The position numbers and the translations under genes were made by a program. 45,124 nt of DNA from an uncultured Clostridia bacterium (GTDB lineage: Bacteria; Bacillota; Clostridia; Christensenellales; UBA3700). Location of the stretch: contig CAMWNK010000006.1 in assembly GCA_947175555.1 (NCBI GenBank), forward strand, positions 1 to 45,124, given 5' to 3'. Of the stretch, positions 9,789 to 20,036 are shown piece by piece. Positions within the stretch are counted from its first letter, which is position 1. Each line of letters begins with the position of its first letter. The notes beneath the pieces were generated by a model that ran no database searches, was not told the DNA's origin, and was given only the letters and a program-made list of their open reading frames with translations.

Positions 9789-10622
9789 ATGATTACGGGT
9801 ATTGCCGAGTTGCTTAAGGTAGCGCGTCGCGGCGGTTATGCCGTGCCTGCGTTCAACGTCGATAATCTCGAGAGCGTCATGGGCGTGCTCGAGGCATGCA
9901 AAGATTACCCCGCTATCGTGCAGACTATTCCGCGTACTCTCAGTTACGGCGGAGTAGGTAGCTATGCCGCTATGATAAAGTCGCTGTATAACGGCAATGC
10001 GGATATAGCTATACATCTCGATCACGGCGGCAGTCTCGATATATGCAAGAGCTGTCTTGTAGCAGGATATACTTCCATAATGATAGACGGCTCGGCTCTG
10101 CCTTTTGACGACAACGTAAAGCTGACGTCTGAGGCAGTGGAGCTCGCGCATAGCTTCGGAGCGGACGTCGAAGCGGAACTCGGCGGTATCGGCGGCAAGG
10201 AGGAGAGCTCGGCGCAGATACGCTACACCGATCCCGAAGAGGCGCGACTATTCGTGAAGTTGACAGGCGTGGACGCCTTGGCGATAGGAGTGGGGAGCGC
10301 GCACGGCATTTATAAGGGCGAGCCTCACATAGATATCGACAGGATTAGAGATATAGCATCCGTTACGGACGTGCCGCTTGTGTTGCACGGCGCGAGCGGA
10401 CTTAGCAACGAGGTGCTTACCGATTGCATTAGGGCGGGAATTGCAAAAATCAATTTTGCTACCGAGCTGAGACAGGCATTTACAAGAGGATTGAAGGAAG
10501 GTCTTAAGCTCATGCCCGACGCTTACGATCCTAAGCAATATCTGCCGTATGCGGTAGAGCAGGTCAAACAAGTTGCGTTATCTAAGATTAAAGTTTGCGC
10601 AGGCGGAGCGTTTAATCCGTAA
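9789..10622 (+). CDS. Class II ketose-bisphosphate aldolase (FBA/IolJ/KbaY family)
   Basis: 277 aa. 'YAVPAFNVDNLE', 'IHLDHGG', 'SIMIDGSALPFDDNV', 'VEAELGGIGG', 'LVLHGASGLSNE', 'KINFATELR'. Possibly the IolJ-type 2-deoxy-5-keto-gluconate-6-P aldolase, given the nearby iol operon. Confidence 0.9.
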   Translation: MITGIAELLKVARRGGYAVPAFNVDNLESVMGVLEACKDYPAIVQTIPRTLSYGGVGSYAAMIKSLYNGNADIAIHLDHGGSLDICKSCLVAGYTSIMIDGSALPFDDNVKLTSEAVELAHSFGADVEAELGGIGGKEESSAQIRYTDPEEARLFVKLTGVDALAIGVGSAHGIYKGEPHIDIDRIRDIASVTDVPLVLHGASGLSNEVLTDCIRAGIAKINFATELRQAFTRGLKEGLKLMPDAYDPKQYLPYAVEQVKQVALSKIKVCAGGAFNP

Positions 10623-10643
10623 AAAAGTTAAGGAAGGGAAGTT

Positions 10644-11792
10644 ATGAAGAAAAAGTTGTTGGTGCTGATAAGCGTTATTGCGGCGACAGTATGTCTTGCC
10701 GTGGTATCTCTTGCAGGGTGTAAGAAAGTCGGCGGAGTACCTATGGTTACGGATAAGTCGCTTGCCGACCATGATAAGGCTCCTGCATATGCCGCTTATT
10801 ATCAAAGTCAGTTCGAGGACATGATGAGCGATTATTCCGCAGGTAATATTTCGGCTGCGGATGCTGCCGCTATTATGTGGGCGCTCGGCTCTTATAATCA
10901 CGGCCAAGCTAAGCAAGTCGTATTTTTCCAAGATAAAGTAGGCGAGACGACTCTGGGCGGCAAGACAGGTAAACTTGCTTACCAGCAATATCATAAGGAA
11001 AGACGCAAGGACGACAGCACGGGCTATAAGGGTGAGAAGTATCACTATACCATTAAGCACGTATTCGACAGTAGCATAAGCTCGATATACGAGAACGCTC
11101 TTGAGGGCGCGAGATTGAGATTTGTCGTCAACGATACGTCCGTAGGCTTGGACAAGTACGGTCTCTATCGCTTTGAGAAGAACGGCGATACAGTCTTTAA
11201 CGGTGAGCAGCTTTTCGGTCGCGACTTAATGACTACAGAGTGGAAGAAGGGTAGCGATTTCGGCAAGGCGGAAGAAGTATGGGCAAGCGGCGTTGTCGCA
11301 AGCAATACCTTGAGTTACCGCGAGGTCGAGTCTTTGTTGTACGACGATATCGTTAGATGCGAGGATGATAAGAATGCGCTTGAGAATAGAAGTATATTAG
11401 GCAATATCAATGTGCTTGAGGACGGTATCGTAACCGGAGCCGTAATTACCGAGGCAGTTAACGGTGCGGGCGAGAAGTATTATAAAGTCAAGATGACTTT
11501 GGATAAGGATAAGGCCAATAGCGACCGCGCGTCCATTGCTATGCTCGGGGACGACAATAGCGCTAAGAATATCGTATGGGATAAGCTGGAGATAGAATTC
11601 GAGATATGGGCAGGCGGCTTTATGAAGAGCTATCATATCTCCGAAGCATGGACAGGTACGATATCTCAGTCTATTATCAATGTGGACGGTAGCGCGAGCG
11701 CAGAGAATTATGTATATTATTCATACTCCGACAGCGATACGTCTTTTGCCGCAGAGCATGAGTTCCTTAAGGATTATATAGCTAATAACTAA
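10644..11792 (+). CDS. Putative lipoprotein of unknown function
   Basis: 382 aa. Signal peptide with lipobox 'MKKKLLVLISVIAATVCLAVVSLAGCKK'. SD 'aaggaag' upstream. No recognised domain. Confidence 0.75.
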   Translation: MKKKLLVLISVIAATVCLAVVSLAGCKKVGGVPMVTDKSLADHDKAPAYAAYYQSQFEDMMSDYSAGNISAADAAAIMWALGSYNHGQAKQVVFFQDKVGETTLGGKTGKLAYQQYHKERRKDDSTGYKGEKYHYTIKHVFDSSISSIYENALEGARLRFVVNDTSVGLDKYGLYRFEKNGDTVFNGEQLFGRDLMTTEWKKGSDFGKAEEVWASGVVASNTLSYREVESLLYDDIVRCEDDKNALENRSILGNINVLEDGIVTGAVITEAVNGAGEKYYKVKMTLDKDKANSDRASIAMLGDDNSAKNIVWDKLEIEFEIWAGGFMKSYHISEAWTGTISQSIINVDGSASAENYVYYSYSDSDTSFAAEHEFLKDYIANN

Positions 11793-11840
11793 GGCAAGTA
11801 TATTATAAACATTATTATAATATCGATTTTATAGTCTATT

Positions 11841-11875
11841 AGACCGATTCGGTAGAGTCGGTCTTTTCTTTACTT
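11841..11875 (+). terminator. Rho-independent terminator after the lipoprotein gene
   Basis: agaccgattc-ggta-gagtcggtcttttcttt. Confidence 0.8.
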
Positions 11876-12341
11876 TAATAGGTTAATAGCGTAGCGATTC
11901 TCTTATGCGGCATACTTTATGCGCTGTCATTGCAGTGGGCGCATTGTATAAGTAAGTACGATTTGAAGTGTGATAATCAGTCGCCTTATGCTGTGATAAG
12001 TATTGAGGTGAGACATCAACGGAGGCGGGAGAGCGGCGTAGTTATGTTATTTGCTTAGCCTAAGCTATTGGTTATCGGCTGAGCCTTAGGCGGTGCGATG
12101 TTATAAGAAAATATGGACGATTTGGGTAATCGGAGCTAAAAAAAATGTTTTTAAGTATTGATTATCTCTATTGCATATTATATTATTAAATCAGGCGGGC
12201 GCATGTGCGACTTGCCGAGGGGATAATTACGTAGCGGAGTTTTGGCAAATATTTTCGGTACATATTGGGATATAAGTTGCTGATATTTATGTGATAATAT
12301 TTGCAATCGACTTGCGCTGACAGGGTATAAAGGAGAGAATT

Positions 12342-15320
12342 ATGATAGAAAGAGCCGCGTTGCATCCGTTGCATGTCGCAAGGCTTGCGGCGCTTAGAAG
12401 AGAGATATATTCCGTAAGGGGCAGTCTTTCGGCTCAGTTTGCGCCGTCTGCCGAGCCCGTAAAATATTCCGATATAGATAAACTTACATTTTTCCCCATT
12501 CGCCGCGGCGACGTGTGGGCGGAGTGCGACAACAGCATCCGCTATGATTGCGCGTGGTTTAGATTTACGGGTAAAGTTCCCAAAAAGATTACTTGCAGCG
12601 ACGACGTAGTAGCCCTTATCGATATCGAGGGAGAGGGACTTGTATATAAAGACGGCGAAATCGCGAGGGGTATAACGCAAGTGCTTAGCGGCGTGGATAT
12701 TTTCCAGAGCCGCAAGGGCAAGCAGGTCGTTGAGCTACCTGACGTCAAGACGGGCGACAATATACTTTTGGAAGTAGATGCTGGCTTTAACGGTAAGCGC
12801 AATAAGCCCGGGGCAAAGGTAGCTTTCAGACACGCGTATATCGCAGTGAGGAATAAGGCGGCGTATACGATGTATTACGACTATCTGCATACTCTTGCGA
12901 TAATTCTTACTTATCCCGACAACGAAAATATAGATAAAGAGCGCGTAAGGCAGCTTGAGCAAGCTCTCAAGGTAGCGTATTCCAAGTATCGCAGAGGCGA
13001 TACGGAAGGCGCGCACGCCGAGATATGCAAGGCGCGCGATATCCCTTGCGACGATGAAGCTGTGCGTTATACGGCGATAGGGCACGCTCATCTCGATCTC
13101 GGCTGGCTGTGGCCCGTCAGAGAGACTAAGAGAAAGGGCGCGCGCACTCTCGCCACGGCGCTTGCCAATATAGCCATATATGACGACTACGTGTTCGGGG
13201 TGTCGCAGGCGCAGCTGCTGCAATGGATAAAGGAAGACTATCCCGCGATATTCGAGGGTGTCAAGCAAGCCGTTGCGGCGGGCAGGATTGAGCCTCAAGG
13301 CGGCATGTGGGTAGAAAACGACTGCAATATCCCTTCGGGAGAGTCTATCATAAGGCAGTTTTTGTACGGCGGTAAGTTTTTCAGAGAGGAGTTAGGCAAG
13401 GACAGCGAAGTCGTATGGCTGCCCGACGTATTCGGTTATGCCGCCAATCTTCCTCAGATAATGCGCGGCTGCGGTAAGAAATATTTCATGACAATAAAAC
13501 TTACTTGGAATACCGTCAATAAATTCCCGTACAAGACTTTCCGTTGGAAGGGTATAGACGGCACCGAGATACTTGCGCACATGGCGCCGCAAGGAGATTA
13601 TAATTCTACGGCGTCGCCCTTTGCCATAGTCAAGTCGGACAAGGGCAATCCGCACAAAAAGGATATTAAAGAGGCATTGCTCATATACGGTATCGGCGAC
13701 GGCGGCGGAGGTCCCGGCGAGGCGCAGATAGAGTATGTAGAGAGGTCTAAGGACGTTGCGGGACTCGGTAAAGTAGAGACCGGCAGCGCGGAGCAATTTT
13801 TTAACCGATTGCAAGATTATGCGGATAAAGCGCCTATATACGACGGCGAGCTTTATCTCGAAAAGCACCGCGGAACGTATACCTCGCAGGCCAAGGTCAA
13901 GATGAACAACCGCACTTGCGAGAGGCTGTTGCACGAAGTGGAGTGGCTAGCCGCTAACGCGCTTGCAAACGGCAAGGAGTATTATGCCGATGAGATAGAG
14001 AAGATGTGGAAGGAAGTTTTGCTTTATCAATTCCACGATATTTTACCCGGTTCGTCTGTCAAACGCGTATACGACGAGTGCAACAGAGGATATGCAAAAA
14101 TTATCGCTAAAGCAGAAGAGATAAAGTCGCAGCTTATCGACTCGTTAAGCAACGAGGTCAGCGATAGCGAGTGCGGCAGATTGCCTGTGTGTATCAATGC
14201 CTCTCCTTTCGACAGATACGAGAATGTCTGCGCGGACGGCATGTGGTATAAGATAAAAGTGCCTGCTTATTCCGCGGCGGAAGCCGACGAGTATTCGCCT
14301 TTGGACAGAGTGGGGTGCGACAGCGATAAAATTTTCAACGGCAGACTTACCGTAGTATTCGGTAAGGGCGGCGAGATTGTGTCGCTTACCGACGCAAGCG
14401 GCAGGGAGGTCTGCAAGGATTATCTCAACAAGTTGACGGTATTTACCGATCCCAAGATGTATTATAACGCATGGGATATACGCCCCGATTACGAGTCGCT
14501 GAGGACATATAAGCCTAAGCTCGTATCATGCAAGAGCAGCGCGGACGGCGTGCGCGCCACGCGTGAGAATACCTATCGCATAGGACGCTCTCGGATAAGT
14601 CAGAAGATTTACGTCGAGGACGGCTCGGATATTGTCCGCATAGATACCTGCGTCAAGTGGCTTGAGAGCAATAAGATGCTAAGGGCGCAGTTTATTCCTG
14701 CCGTGTATGGCGACATAGTCAACTGCGACGTGCAGATGGGCAACTGCGACCGCTCCACAAGAGAGGATAACGACGTCGAAAAAGCTCAGTTCGAGATATG
14801 CGCACATAAGTTTGTCAACGTAGACGGCGACGGCGCAGGCATTGCCGTGCTCAATAACGGCAAGTACGGCTATCGAGTCAAGAGCGGTCTGATATCTCTC
14901 AATCTGCTTCGCTCTCCCAAGTATCCCGATGCCACGTGCGACATGGGCGAGCACCGCTTTTCTTACGCAATATATCCGCACGGCGGCGTATGGCAAGACA
15001 GCAGCGTCGTAGAGGAAGGTTATAGGCTCAACAATCCGCTTATTGTAAAAGATAAGACGCCGTCTCTCACTCGCTTTATATCCTACGAGGGCGAGGGCGT
15101 TATTACCGAGACTATTAAGCCCGCGGAGGACGGTAAGGGCATAATCGTCAGACTGTACGACAGGCGCGGCATGAGCTGTCGTATTACTCCCGTATATGCC
15201 GACTGCGTAGAGGCGGCATACGAGTGCGATATGGTAGAAAATATTACGGGCGATGCGCCGTCTGCGCTTGAATTTACCCCGTATAAGATAAAAACTTTAT
15301 ATCTCAAACTTAAGAGGTGA
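12342..15320 (+). CDS. Alpha-mannosidase, GH38 family, predicted cytoplasmic
   Basis: 992 aa. 'AIGHAHLDLGWLWPVRETKRK', 'QGGMWVENDCNIPSGESIIRQFLYGGKFF', 'VVWLPDVFGYAANLPQIMRGCG' (GH38 metal and nucleophile motifs). No signal peptide. SD 'aaaggag'. Confidence 0.9.
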   Translation: MIERAALHPLHVARLAALRREIYSVRGSLSAQFAPSAEPVKYSDIDKLTFFPIRRGDVWAECDNSIRYDCAWFRFTGKVPKKITCSDDVVALIDIEGEGLVYKDGEIARGITQVLSGVDIFQSRKGKQVVELPDVKTGDNILLEVDAGFNGKRNKPGAKVAFRHAYIAVRNKAAYTMYYDYLHTLAIILTYPDNENIDKERVRQLEQALKVAYSKYRRGDTEGAHAEICKARDIPCDDEAVRYTAIGHAHLDLGWLWPVRETKRKGARTLATALANIAIYDDYVFGVSQAQLLQWIKEDYPAIFEGVKQAVAAGRIEPQGGMWVENDCNIPSGESIIRQFLYGGKFFREELGKDSEVVWLPDVFGYAANLPQIMRGCGKKYFMTIKLTWNTVNKFPYKTFRWKGIDGTEILAHMAPQGDYNSTASPFAIVKSDKGNPHKKDIKEALLIYGIGDGGGGPGEAQIEYVERSKDVAGLGKVETGSAEQFFNRLQDYADKAPIYDGELYLEKHRGTYTSQAKVKMNNRTCERLLHEVEWLAANALANGKEYYADEIEKMWKEVLLYQFHDILPGSSVKRVYDECNRGYAKIIAKAEEIKSQLIDSLSNEVSDSECGRLPVCINASPFDRYENVCADGMWYKIKVPAYSAAEADEYSPLDRVGCDSDKIFNGRLTVVFGKGGEIVSLTDASGREVCKDYLNKLTVFTDPKMYYNAWDIRPDYESLRTYKPKLVSCKSSADGVRATRENTYRIGRSRISQKIYVEDGSDIVRIDTCVKWLESNKMLRAQFIPAVYGDIVNCDVQMGNCDRSTREDNDVEKAQFEICAHKFVNVDGDGAGIAVLNNGKYGYRVKSGLISLNLLRSPKYPDATCDMGEHRFSYAIYPHGGVWQDSSVVEEGYRLNNPLIVKDKTPSLTRFISYEGEGVITETIKPAEDGKGIIVRLYDRRGMSCRITPVYADCVEAAYECDMVENITGDAPSALEFTPYKIKTLYLKLKR

Positions 15321-15324
15321 AATT

Positions 15325-16350
15325 ATGCAGTACGTAGATTTTGTTAAGGACAGAAAGCTTGACTTGATAGCCGTAGGCAGGATAGCCATCGACTTCAATC
15401 CGCTCGATTACTTTCAGCCGCTGAGCAAGAGTAAGGAGTACCGCAAATATCTCGGCGGTTCGCCTGCAAACGTGGCTGTCGGACTGGCAAGACTCGGAGG
15501 CAAGGTAGGCTTTATAGGCAAAGTATCCGATGATAGATTCGGGGACTACGTTACCGACTTTTTTGCGGCAGAGGGCATTGACGTATCGCACGTTACTCGC
15601 GCTACGGGCGGAGAAAAGTTGGGACTTACATTTACCGAGATACTTTCCCCTACCGAGAGTAGCATACTCATGTATCGCGACGGAATAGCGGACTTGACGT
15701 TGTCTCCAAGCGACGTGGACGGAGAATATATCGCATCGGCTAAGGCGTTGCTCATTTCGGGTACTGCGCTTGCGCAGAGTCCGTCGAGAGAGGCGTGTCT
15801 TAAGGCGGTGCAGCTTGCCCGCAGATACGGCACAAAGATAATATTCGATATAGATTACCGTCCGTATAACTGGAAGAGCAACGACGAGATAGCAGTATAC
15901 TATACTGCGGTAGCAGAGCACAGCGATATAATAATGGGCTCTAAGGAAGAGTATGAGCTCACTCAGTCGATTTTCATGCCTAAGGCAAGCGATGCTCAGA
16001 CTGCCGCGCATTGGATAGGCTGCGGCGCAAAGATAGTGATTATCAAGCACGGCAAGCAAGGCTCTACCGCGCATACGTGCGACGGCGCTAGCTACAGTAT
16101 CAAGCCTTTCCCCGTAAAAGCGTTTAAGTCTTTCGGAGGCGGAGACGGATACGGCTCGGCGTTTTTATACGGACTTTTCAACGGCAGAGAGATAATCGAT
16201 TGTCTCGAGCTCGGCTCGGCTTCCGCGTCAATGCTCGTGGCGGCGCACGGTTGCTCGGAATTTATGCCAACGCTCAAAGAGCTTGAGAAGTTCATTGCCG
16301 ACGAGAAGGCAGAGTACGGCGAGATGATAGCAAGAGGAAGCGACAAGTAG
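15325..16350 (+). CDS. iolC: 5-dehydro-2-deoxygluconokinase
   Basis: 341 aa PfkB kinase. 'LDLIAVGRIAIDFNP', 'KYLGGSPANVAVGLARLGGKVGFIGKVSDDRFG', 'FKSFGGGDGYGSAFLYGL'. Neighbours are iolB/D/E/A/G. Confidence 0.93.
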   Translation: MQYVDFVKDRKLDLIAVGRIAIDFNPLDYFQPLSKSKEYRKYLGGSPANVAVGLARLGGKVGFIGKVSDDRFGDYVTDFFAAEGIDVSHVTRATGGEKLGLTFTEILSPTESSILMYRDGIADLTLSPSDVDGEYIASAKALLISGTALAQSPSREACLKAVQLARRYGTKIIFDIDYRPYNWKSNDEIAVYYTAVAEHSDIIMGSKEEYELTQSIFMPKASDAQTAAHWIGCGAKIVIIKHGKQGSTAHTCDGASYSIKPFPVKAFKSFGGGDGYGSAFLYGLFNGREIIDCLELGSASASMLVAAHGCSEFMPTLKELEKFIADEKAEYGEMIARGSDK

Positions 16351-16396
16351 TCGCTTGTATCAAGGTCTGCGGCAGCGGAATTAATAGGAGGTTGAT

Positions 16397-17167
16397 ATGT
16401 CGTTTTCTTATCCGCAATTCGATAGTAACGGAGTCAAGACGCTCACGAGTATAGGCGGTAAAGACGGGGATATGCTTATGGATATTTCCGTAGTCAAGGT
16501 TGCCGCGGGCGATAAAAGAAAATACGGATATAAAGATAAAGAAGTATGCGTGTTGCTTACCGAGGGCGGTATAAATATGCGTTGCGGCGACGTATGCGGC
16601 AATGCTTATCGCAGCGACGTATACACCGATTTGCCCGTTGCATTGCACGTTTGCGCGGGAGATACGGCTGAAATAGAAGCGGTAACCGATTGCGAGATAT
16701 TAGTAATCGCAACTATCAACGACAGACGTTTCCCAGCTAAGTTTTACGATAAGCAAGACGTTGTACGCACCACGTCGTGCGAGGGTATGTGGGAGAATAC
16801 TGCGGTAAGGGATGTCAATACGGTATTCGATTATTCCATCGCTCCATACTCCAATCTCGTAGTAGGAGAAGTCATAGCGCGTCAGGGCAGGTGGTGGAGC
16901 TATCTGCCGCATTCTCATCCTCAGCCCGAGGTATATTACTATAAGATGCCCGCGCCCGAGGCTTTCGGAGCTTGCTTTATAGGCGAGATGAATCCTTATA
17001 CTATCAAGGACGGCAGCGTTGGATGCTTTGTAGGCGGCGTTACCCACGTGCAGGTTACAGCCCCCGGTTATCCTATGTATTGCTGCTGGATGATAAGGCA
17101 TCTGGACGGCAATCCTTGGGACAAGACGAGGATAGTCGACGAGAGATATAAGCATCTCGAGGATTGA
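16397..17167 (+). CDS. iolB: 5-deoxy-glucuronate isomerase
   Basis: 256 aa. 'GRWWSYLPHSHPQPEVYYYKMPAPEAFG', 'GGVTHVQVTAPGYPMYCCWMIRHLDGNPW'. Confidence 0.93.
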   Translation: MSFSYPQFDSNGVKTLTSIGGKDGDMLMDISVVKVAAGDKRKYGYKDKEVCVLLTEGGINMRCGDVCGNAYRSDVYTDLPVALHVCAGDTAEIEAVTDCEILVIATINDRRFPAKFYDKQDVVRTTSCEGMWENTAVRDVNTVFDYSIAPYSNLVVGEVIARQGRWWSYLPHSHPQPEVYYYKMPAPEAFGACFIGEMNPYTIKDGSVGCFVGGVTHVQVTAPGYPMYCCWMIRHLDGNPWDKTRIVDERYKHLED

Positions 17168-17209
17168 GAGGCAATGCTGTATAATCGATTTATATAAGGG
17201 AGATAGCAT

Positions 17210-19120
17210 ATGAGTATAAGAATGAGCGCCGCAGAGGCGATAATAAAGTTTCTCGATAATCAGTACGTCTCGCTGGACGGCGAGCAAAGTAAGCTGGTCG
17301 ATACTGCTTTTGCCATATTCGGACACGGTTGCGTTCTCGGTATAGGCGAGGCTCTATCCATGGGAGACTACAAGATTAAGGTGGTTCAGGGCAAGAATGA
17401 GCAAGGTATGGCGCATGCCGCTATCGCTTACGCTAAGCAGAGCAACAGGCGCAGGATTATCCCGTGTATTTCATCTATAGGCCCCGGCGCTGCCAATATG
17501 GTTACGGCAGCGGCTACGGCTACAGCAAATAATATCCCCCTATTGTTACTGGTGGGCGATACGTTTGCGTCCCGTCAGCCCGATCCCGTACTGCAACAGA
17601 TAGAGCACACTTACAATCCTAATATCACCACTAACGACGCATACAAGGCGGTGTCAAGATACTTCGACCGTATCAACCGTCCCGAGCAGGTGATGAGCGC
17701 TATGCTGGGCGCGATGCGAGTATTGACCGACGCCGCTATGACGGGAGCCGTTGCTATAGCCATGCCGCAGGACGTGCAGGGCGAGTGCTACGATTATCCC
17801 GAAGAGTTTTTTGCCAAGAGAGTGCATCGCATTACAAGACCGCTGCCTGTAAAAGAAGAGTTGCAGGAAGCGACGGAGTTGATACGCAAGTCGTCCCGTC
17901 CCGTAATCATAGCGGGCGGCGGCGTGAGATACAGCGAGGCGGGAGAGGCGCTTGCAAGGTTTGCCGTAGACCATAATATTCCGATATGCGAGACACAGGC
18001 GGGCAAGAGCGCGGTAGCGTCGTCTCATCCGCTCAATCTCGGCGGCGTAGGCGTTACGGGCAATCTTGCCGCCAATAAGATAGCTTCATGCGCCGATTTG
18101 ATAATAGGCGTAGGCACGCGTTTTACGGATTTTACTACAGGCTCTAAGGAGCTGTATTCCGGTTCGAAGGTATTGACGCTCAATCTTTCCCCCTTCCACG
18201 GCGGAAAGCTCGACGCGCTTAAGATGACGTGCGACGCAAAGGCGGGCTTAGAGATACTTTCGCTTGCGCTCGGCGATTATAAGTCGGGCTACACTACCGA
18301 GATATCCGAGGCTAAGGACGAGTGGAGCAGGGAAATGATCAGACTGTCGGGGATGGGGGACGACGGTTGCATAGAGATAGGCAGCTATATGCCCGATGCA
18401 ATCAGCGGATATAAGGAGACTCACGGCGGCGGAATGTCTCAGACAGCGGCGATAGCCGTCGTGCGCGAAGAGATACCCGCTAATGCGATAATAGTGGGCT
18501 CGGCGGGAAGTTTGCCGGGTGATTTGCAGAGGATGTGGACGAGCGACGAAAAAGATTCTTACAACGTCGAGTACGGATATTCGTGCATGGGTTACGAGAT
18601 AGCAGGGTGTCTGGGTAGCAAGATGGCTGCGCCCGATAAAGAGGTATATGCCATGACAGGCGACGGCAGCTACCTCATGCTGCACTCCGAGATGGTAACG
18701 GCATTGCAAGAGGGCATAAAAATCAACGTGTTGCTTTTTGACAACGCGTCGTTCGGCTGTATCAATAACTTGCAGATGGAGCAAGGCGTCGACTCGCTGT
18801 GTACGGAGTTGCGTTACAGACAGGAAGGCAAGCCGATACGCGAAGGCAAGTTTATGAGTATAGATTACGCTATGTGCGCGGCGGGTTACGGATTCAAGAC
18901 TTATACTGCCCGCACCGTAGAGGAGCTGAGGGAGGCGTTGCGCGATTGTGTCAAGCAGACGTTGCCTACCTTTATAGATATCAAAGTATTGCCCAAGTCG
19001 ATGACTCACGGGTACGGCGGTTGGTGGCATGTGGGCTGCACGTCCAATCCCAGGAGCGAGCGGGGCGAATACGTATTGCAAGAAAGAGAGAAGAAGCTGG
19101 ATAAAGCGCGTAAATATTAA
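17210..19120 (+). CDS. iolD: 3D-(3,5/4)-trihydroxycyclohexane-1,2-dione acylhydrolase (TPP-dependent)
   Basis: 636 aa TPP enzyme. 'VQGKNEQGMAHAAIAYAKQSNRRRIIPCISSIGPGAANMVTAAATATANNIPLLLL', 'MTGDGSYLMLHSEMVTALQEGIKINVLLFDNASFGCINNLQ'. Confidence 0.95.
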   Translation: MSIRMSAAEAIIKFLDNQYVSLDGEQSKLVDTAFAIFGHGCVLGIGEALSMGDYKIKVVQGKNEQGMAHAAIAYAKQSNRRRIIPCISSIGPGAANMVTAAATATANNIPLLLLVGDTFASRQPDPVLQQIEHTYNPNITTNDAYKAVSRYFDRINRPEQVMSAMLGAMRVLTDAAMTGAVAIAMPQDVQGECYDYPEEFFAKRVHRITRPLPVKEELQEATELIRKSSRPVIIAGGGVRYSEAGEALARFAVDHNIPICETQAGKSAVASSHPLNLGGVGVTGNLAANKIASCADLIIGVGTRFTDFTTGSKELYSGSKVLTLNLSPFHGGKLDALKMTCDAKAGLEILSLALGDYKSGYTTEISEAKDEWSREMIRLSGMGDDGCIEIGSYMPDAISGYKETHGGGMSQTAAIAVVREEIPANAIIVGSAGSLPGDLQRMWTSDEKDSYNVEYGYSCMGYEIAGCLGSKMAAPDKEVYAMTGDGSYLMLHSEMVTALQEGIKINVLLFDNASFGCINNLQMEQGVDSLCTELRYRQEGKPIREGKFMSIDYAMCAAGYGFKTYTARTVEELREALRDCVKQTLPTFIDIKVLPKSMTHGYGGWWHVGCTSNPRSERGEYVLQEREKKLDKARKY

Positions 19121-19130
19121 GGAGGCTTTT

Positions 19131-20024
19131 ATGAATAAGCGTAAGGTAAATCTGGGCATTGCGCCGATAGCATGGACCAACGACGATATGCCCGACCTCG
19201 GAGGTGGCAATACCTTCGAGCAATGCGTAAGCGAAATGGCGCTTGCCGGATTTAAGGGGTGCGAGGTGGGCAACAAATATCCTACAGATACCGCTAAACT
19301 TAAGAAGGCTTTGGAGATGAGAGGACTTAGGATAGCCAACCGTTGGTTTTCGTCGTATATCCTCACTAAGCCCGAGGAAGAAGTGGAGAGAGATTTCCGC
19401 ATAGCGTGCTCTTTTCTTAAGGAGATGGGCGCGGGCGTTATAGGCGCGTCCGAGCAAAGTTGCAGCGTGCAAGGACAGATTAATACTCCCGTATTCGACG
19501 CTAAGTGCATACTGAGCGACGCGGAGTGGGATAGACTTGCCGCAGGGCTTAACAAGCTGGGCGATATAGCAAGCGGTTACGGGCTCAAACTTACTTATCA
19601 TCACCATATGGGCACTGTGGTCCAGACGGCGGAGGAAGTGGACAGGCTTATGTCTATGACCGACGCAGATAAGTTGTGGCTGCTGTACGATACGGGACAT
19701 CTGGCATATTGCGGAGAAGATTGTGTAGAGGTATTGCGCAAGCACGTATCGAGGGTTGGACACGTACATCTTAAAGATATACGTCCCAATGTGGTCAAGA
19801 GAGTGAAAGAAGAGAAGCTGTCTTTCCTCACAGGCGTGAGAGAGGGCGCTTTTACCGTCCCGGGGGATGGGTGTATCGACTTTGCTCCGATATTCGATAT
19901 ATTGGACGGCAGCGGTTACGAGGGCTGGATGATAGTGGAGGCGGAGCAAGATCCCGCCGTGGCAGATCCGCTCGAGTACGCTATCAAGGCAAGACAATAT
20001 TTACTTGATAAGGCAGGATTGTAA
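19131..20024 (+). CDS. iolE: Myo-inosose-2 dehydratase
   Basis: 'MNKRKVNLGIAPIAWTNDDMPDLGGGNTFEQCVSEMALAGFKGCEVGNKYP', 'YHHHMGTVVQTAEEVDRLM'. ATG at 19131 after AAGGAGG; the listed 19029 start overlaps iolD. Confidence 0.94.
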   Translation: MNKRKVNLGIAPIAWTNDDMPDLGGGNTFEQCVSEMALAGFKGCEVGNKYPTDTAKLKKALEMRGLRIANRWFSSYILTKPEEEVERDFRIACSFLKEMGAGVIGASEQSCSVQGQINTPVFDAKCILSDAEWDRLAAGLNKLGDIASGYGLKLTYHHHMGTVVQTAEEVDRLMSMTDADKLWLLYDTGHLAYCGEDCVEVLRKHVSRVGHVHLKDIRPNVVKRVKEEKLSFLTGVREGAFTVPGDGCIDFAPIFDILDGSGYEGWMIVEAEQDPAVADPLEYAIKARQYLLDKAGL

Positions 20025-20036
20025 GGAGGAATAATT

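Noticed and set aside
3081-19120. Idea that orphan IlvN regulates the homologous TPP enzyme IolD
   Set aside because: IolD is complete without a regulatory subunit in known systems, and nothing in the sequence links them.
18248-19555. 435-aa minus-strand ORF opposite iolD/iolE
   Set aside because: Shadow ORF: it lies fully antisense to well-supported iol genes, and its translation has no recognisable domain. The strong codon bias on the plus strand leaves antisense frames open.
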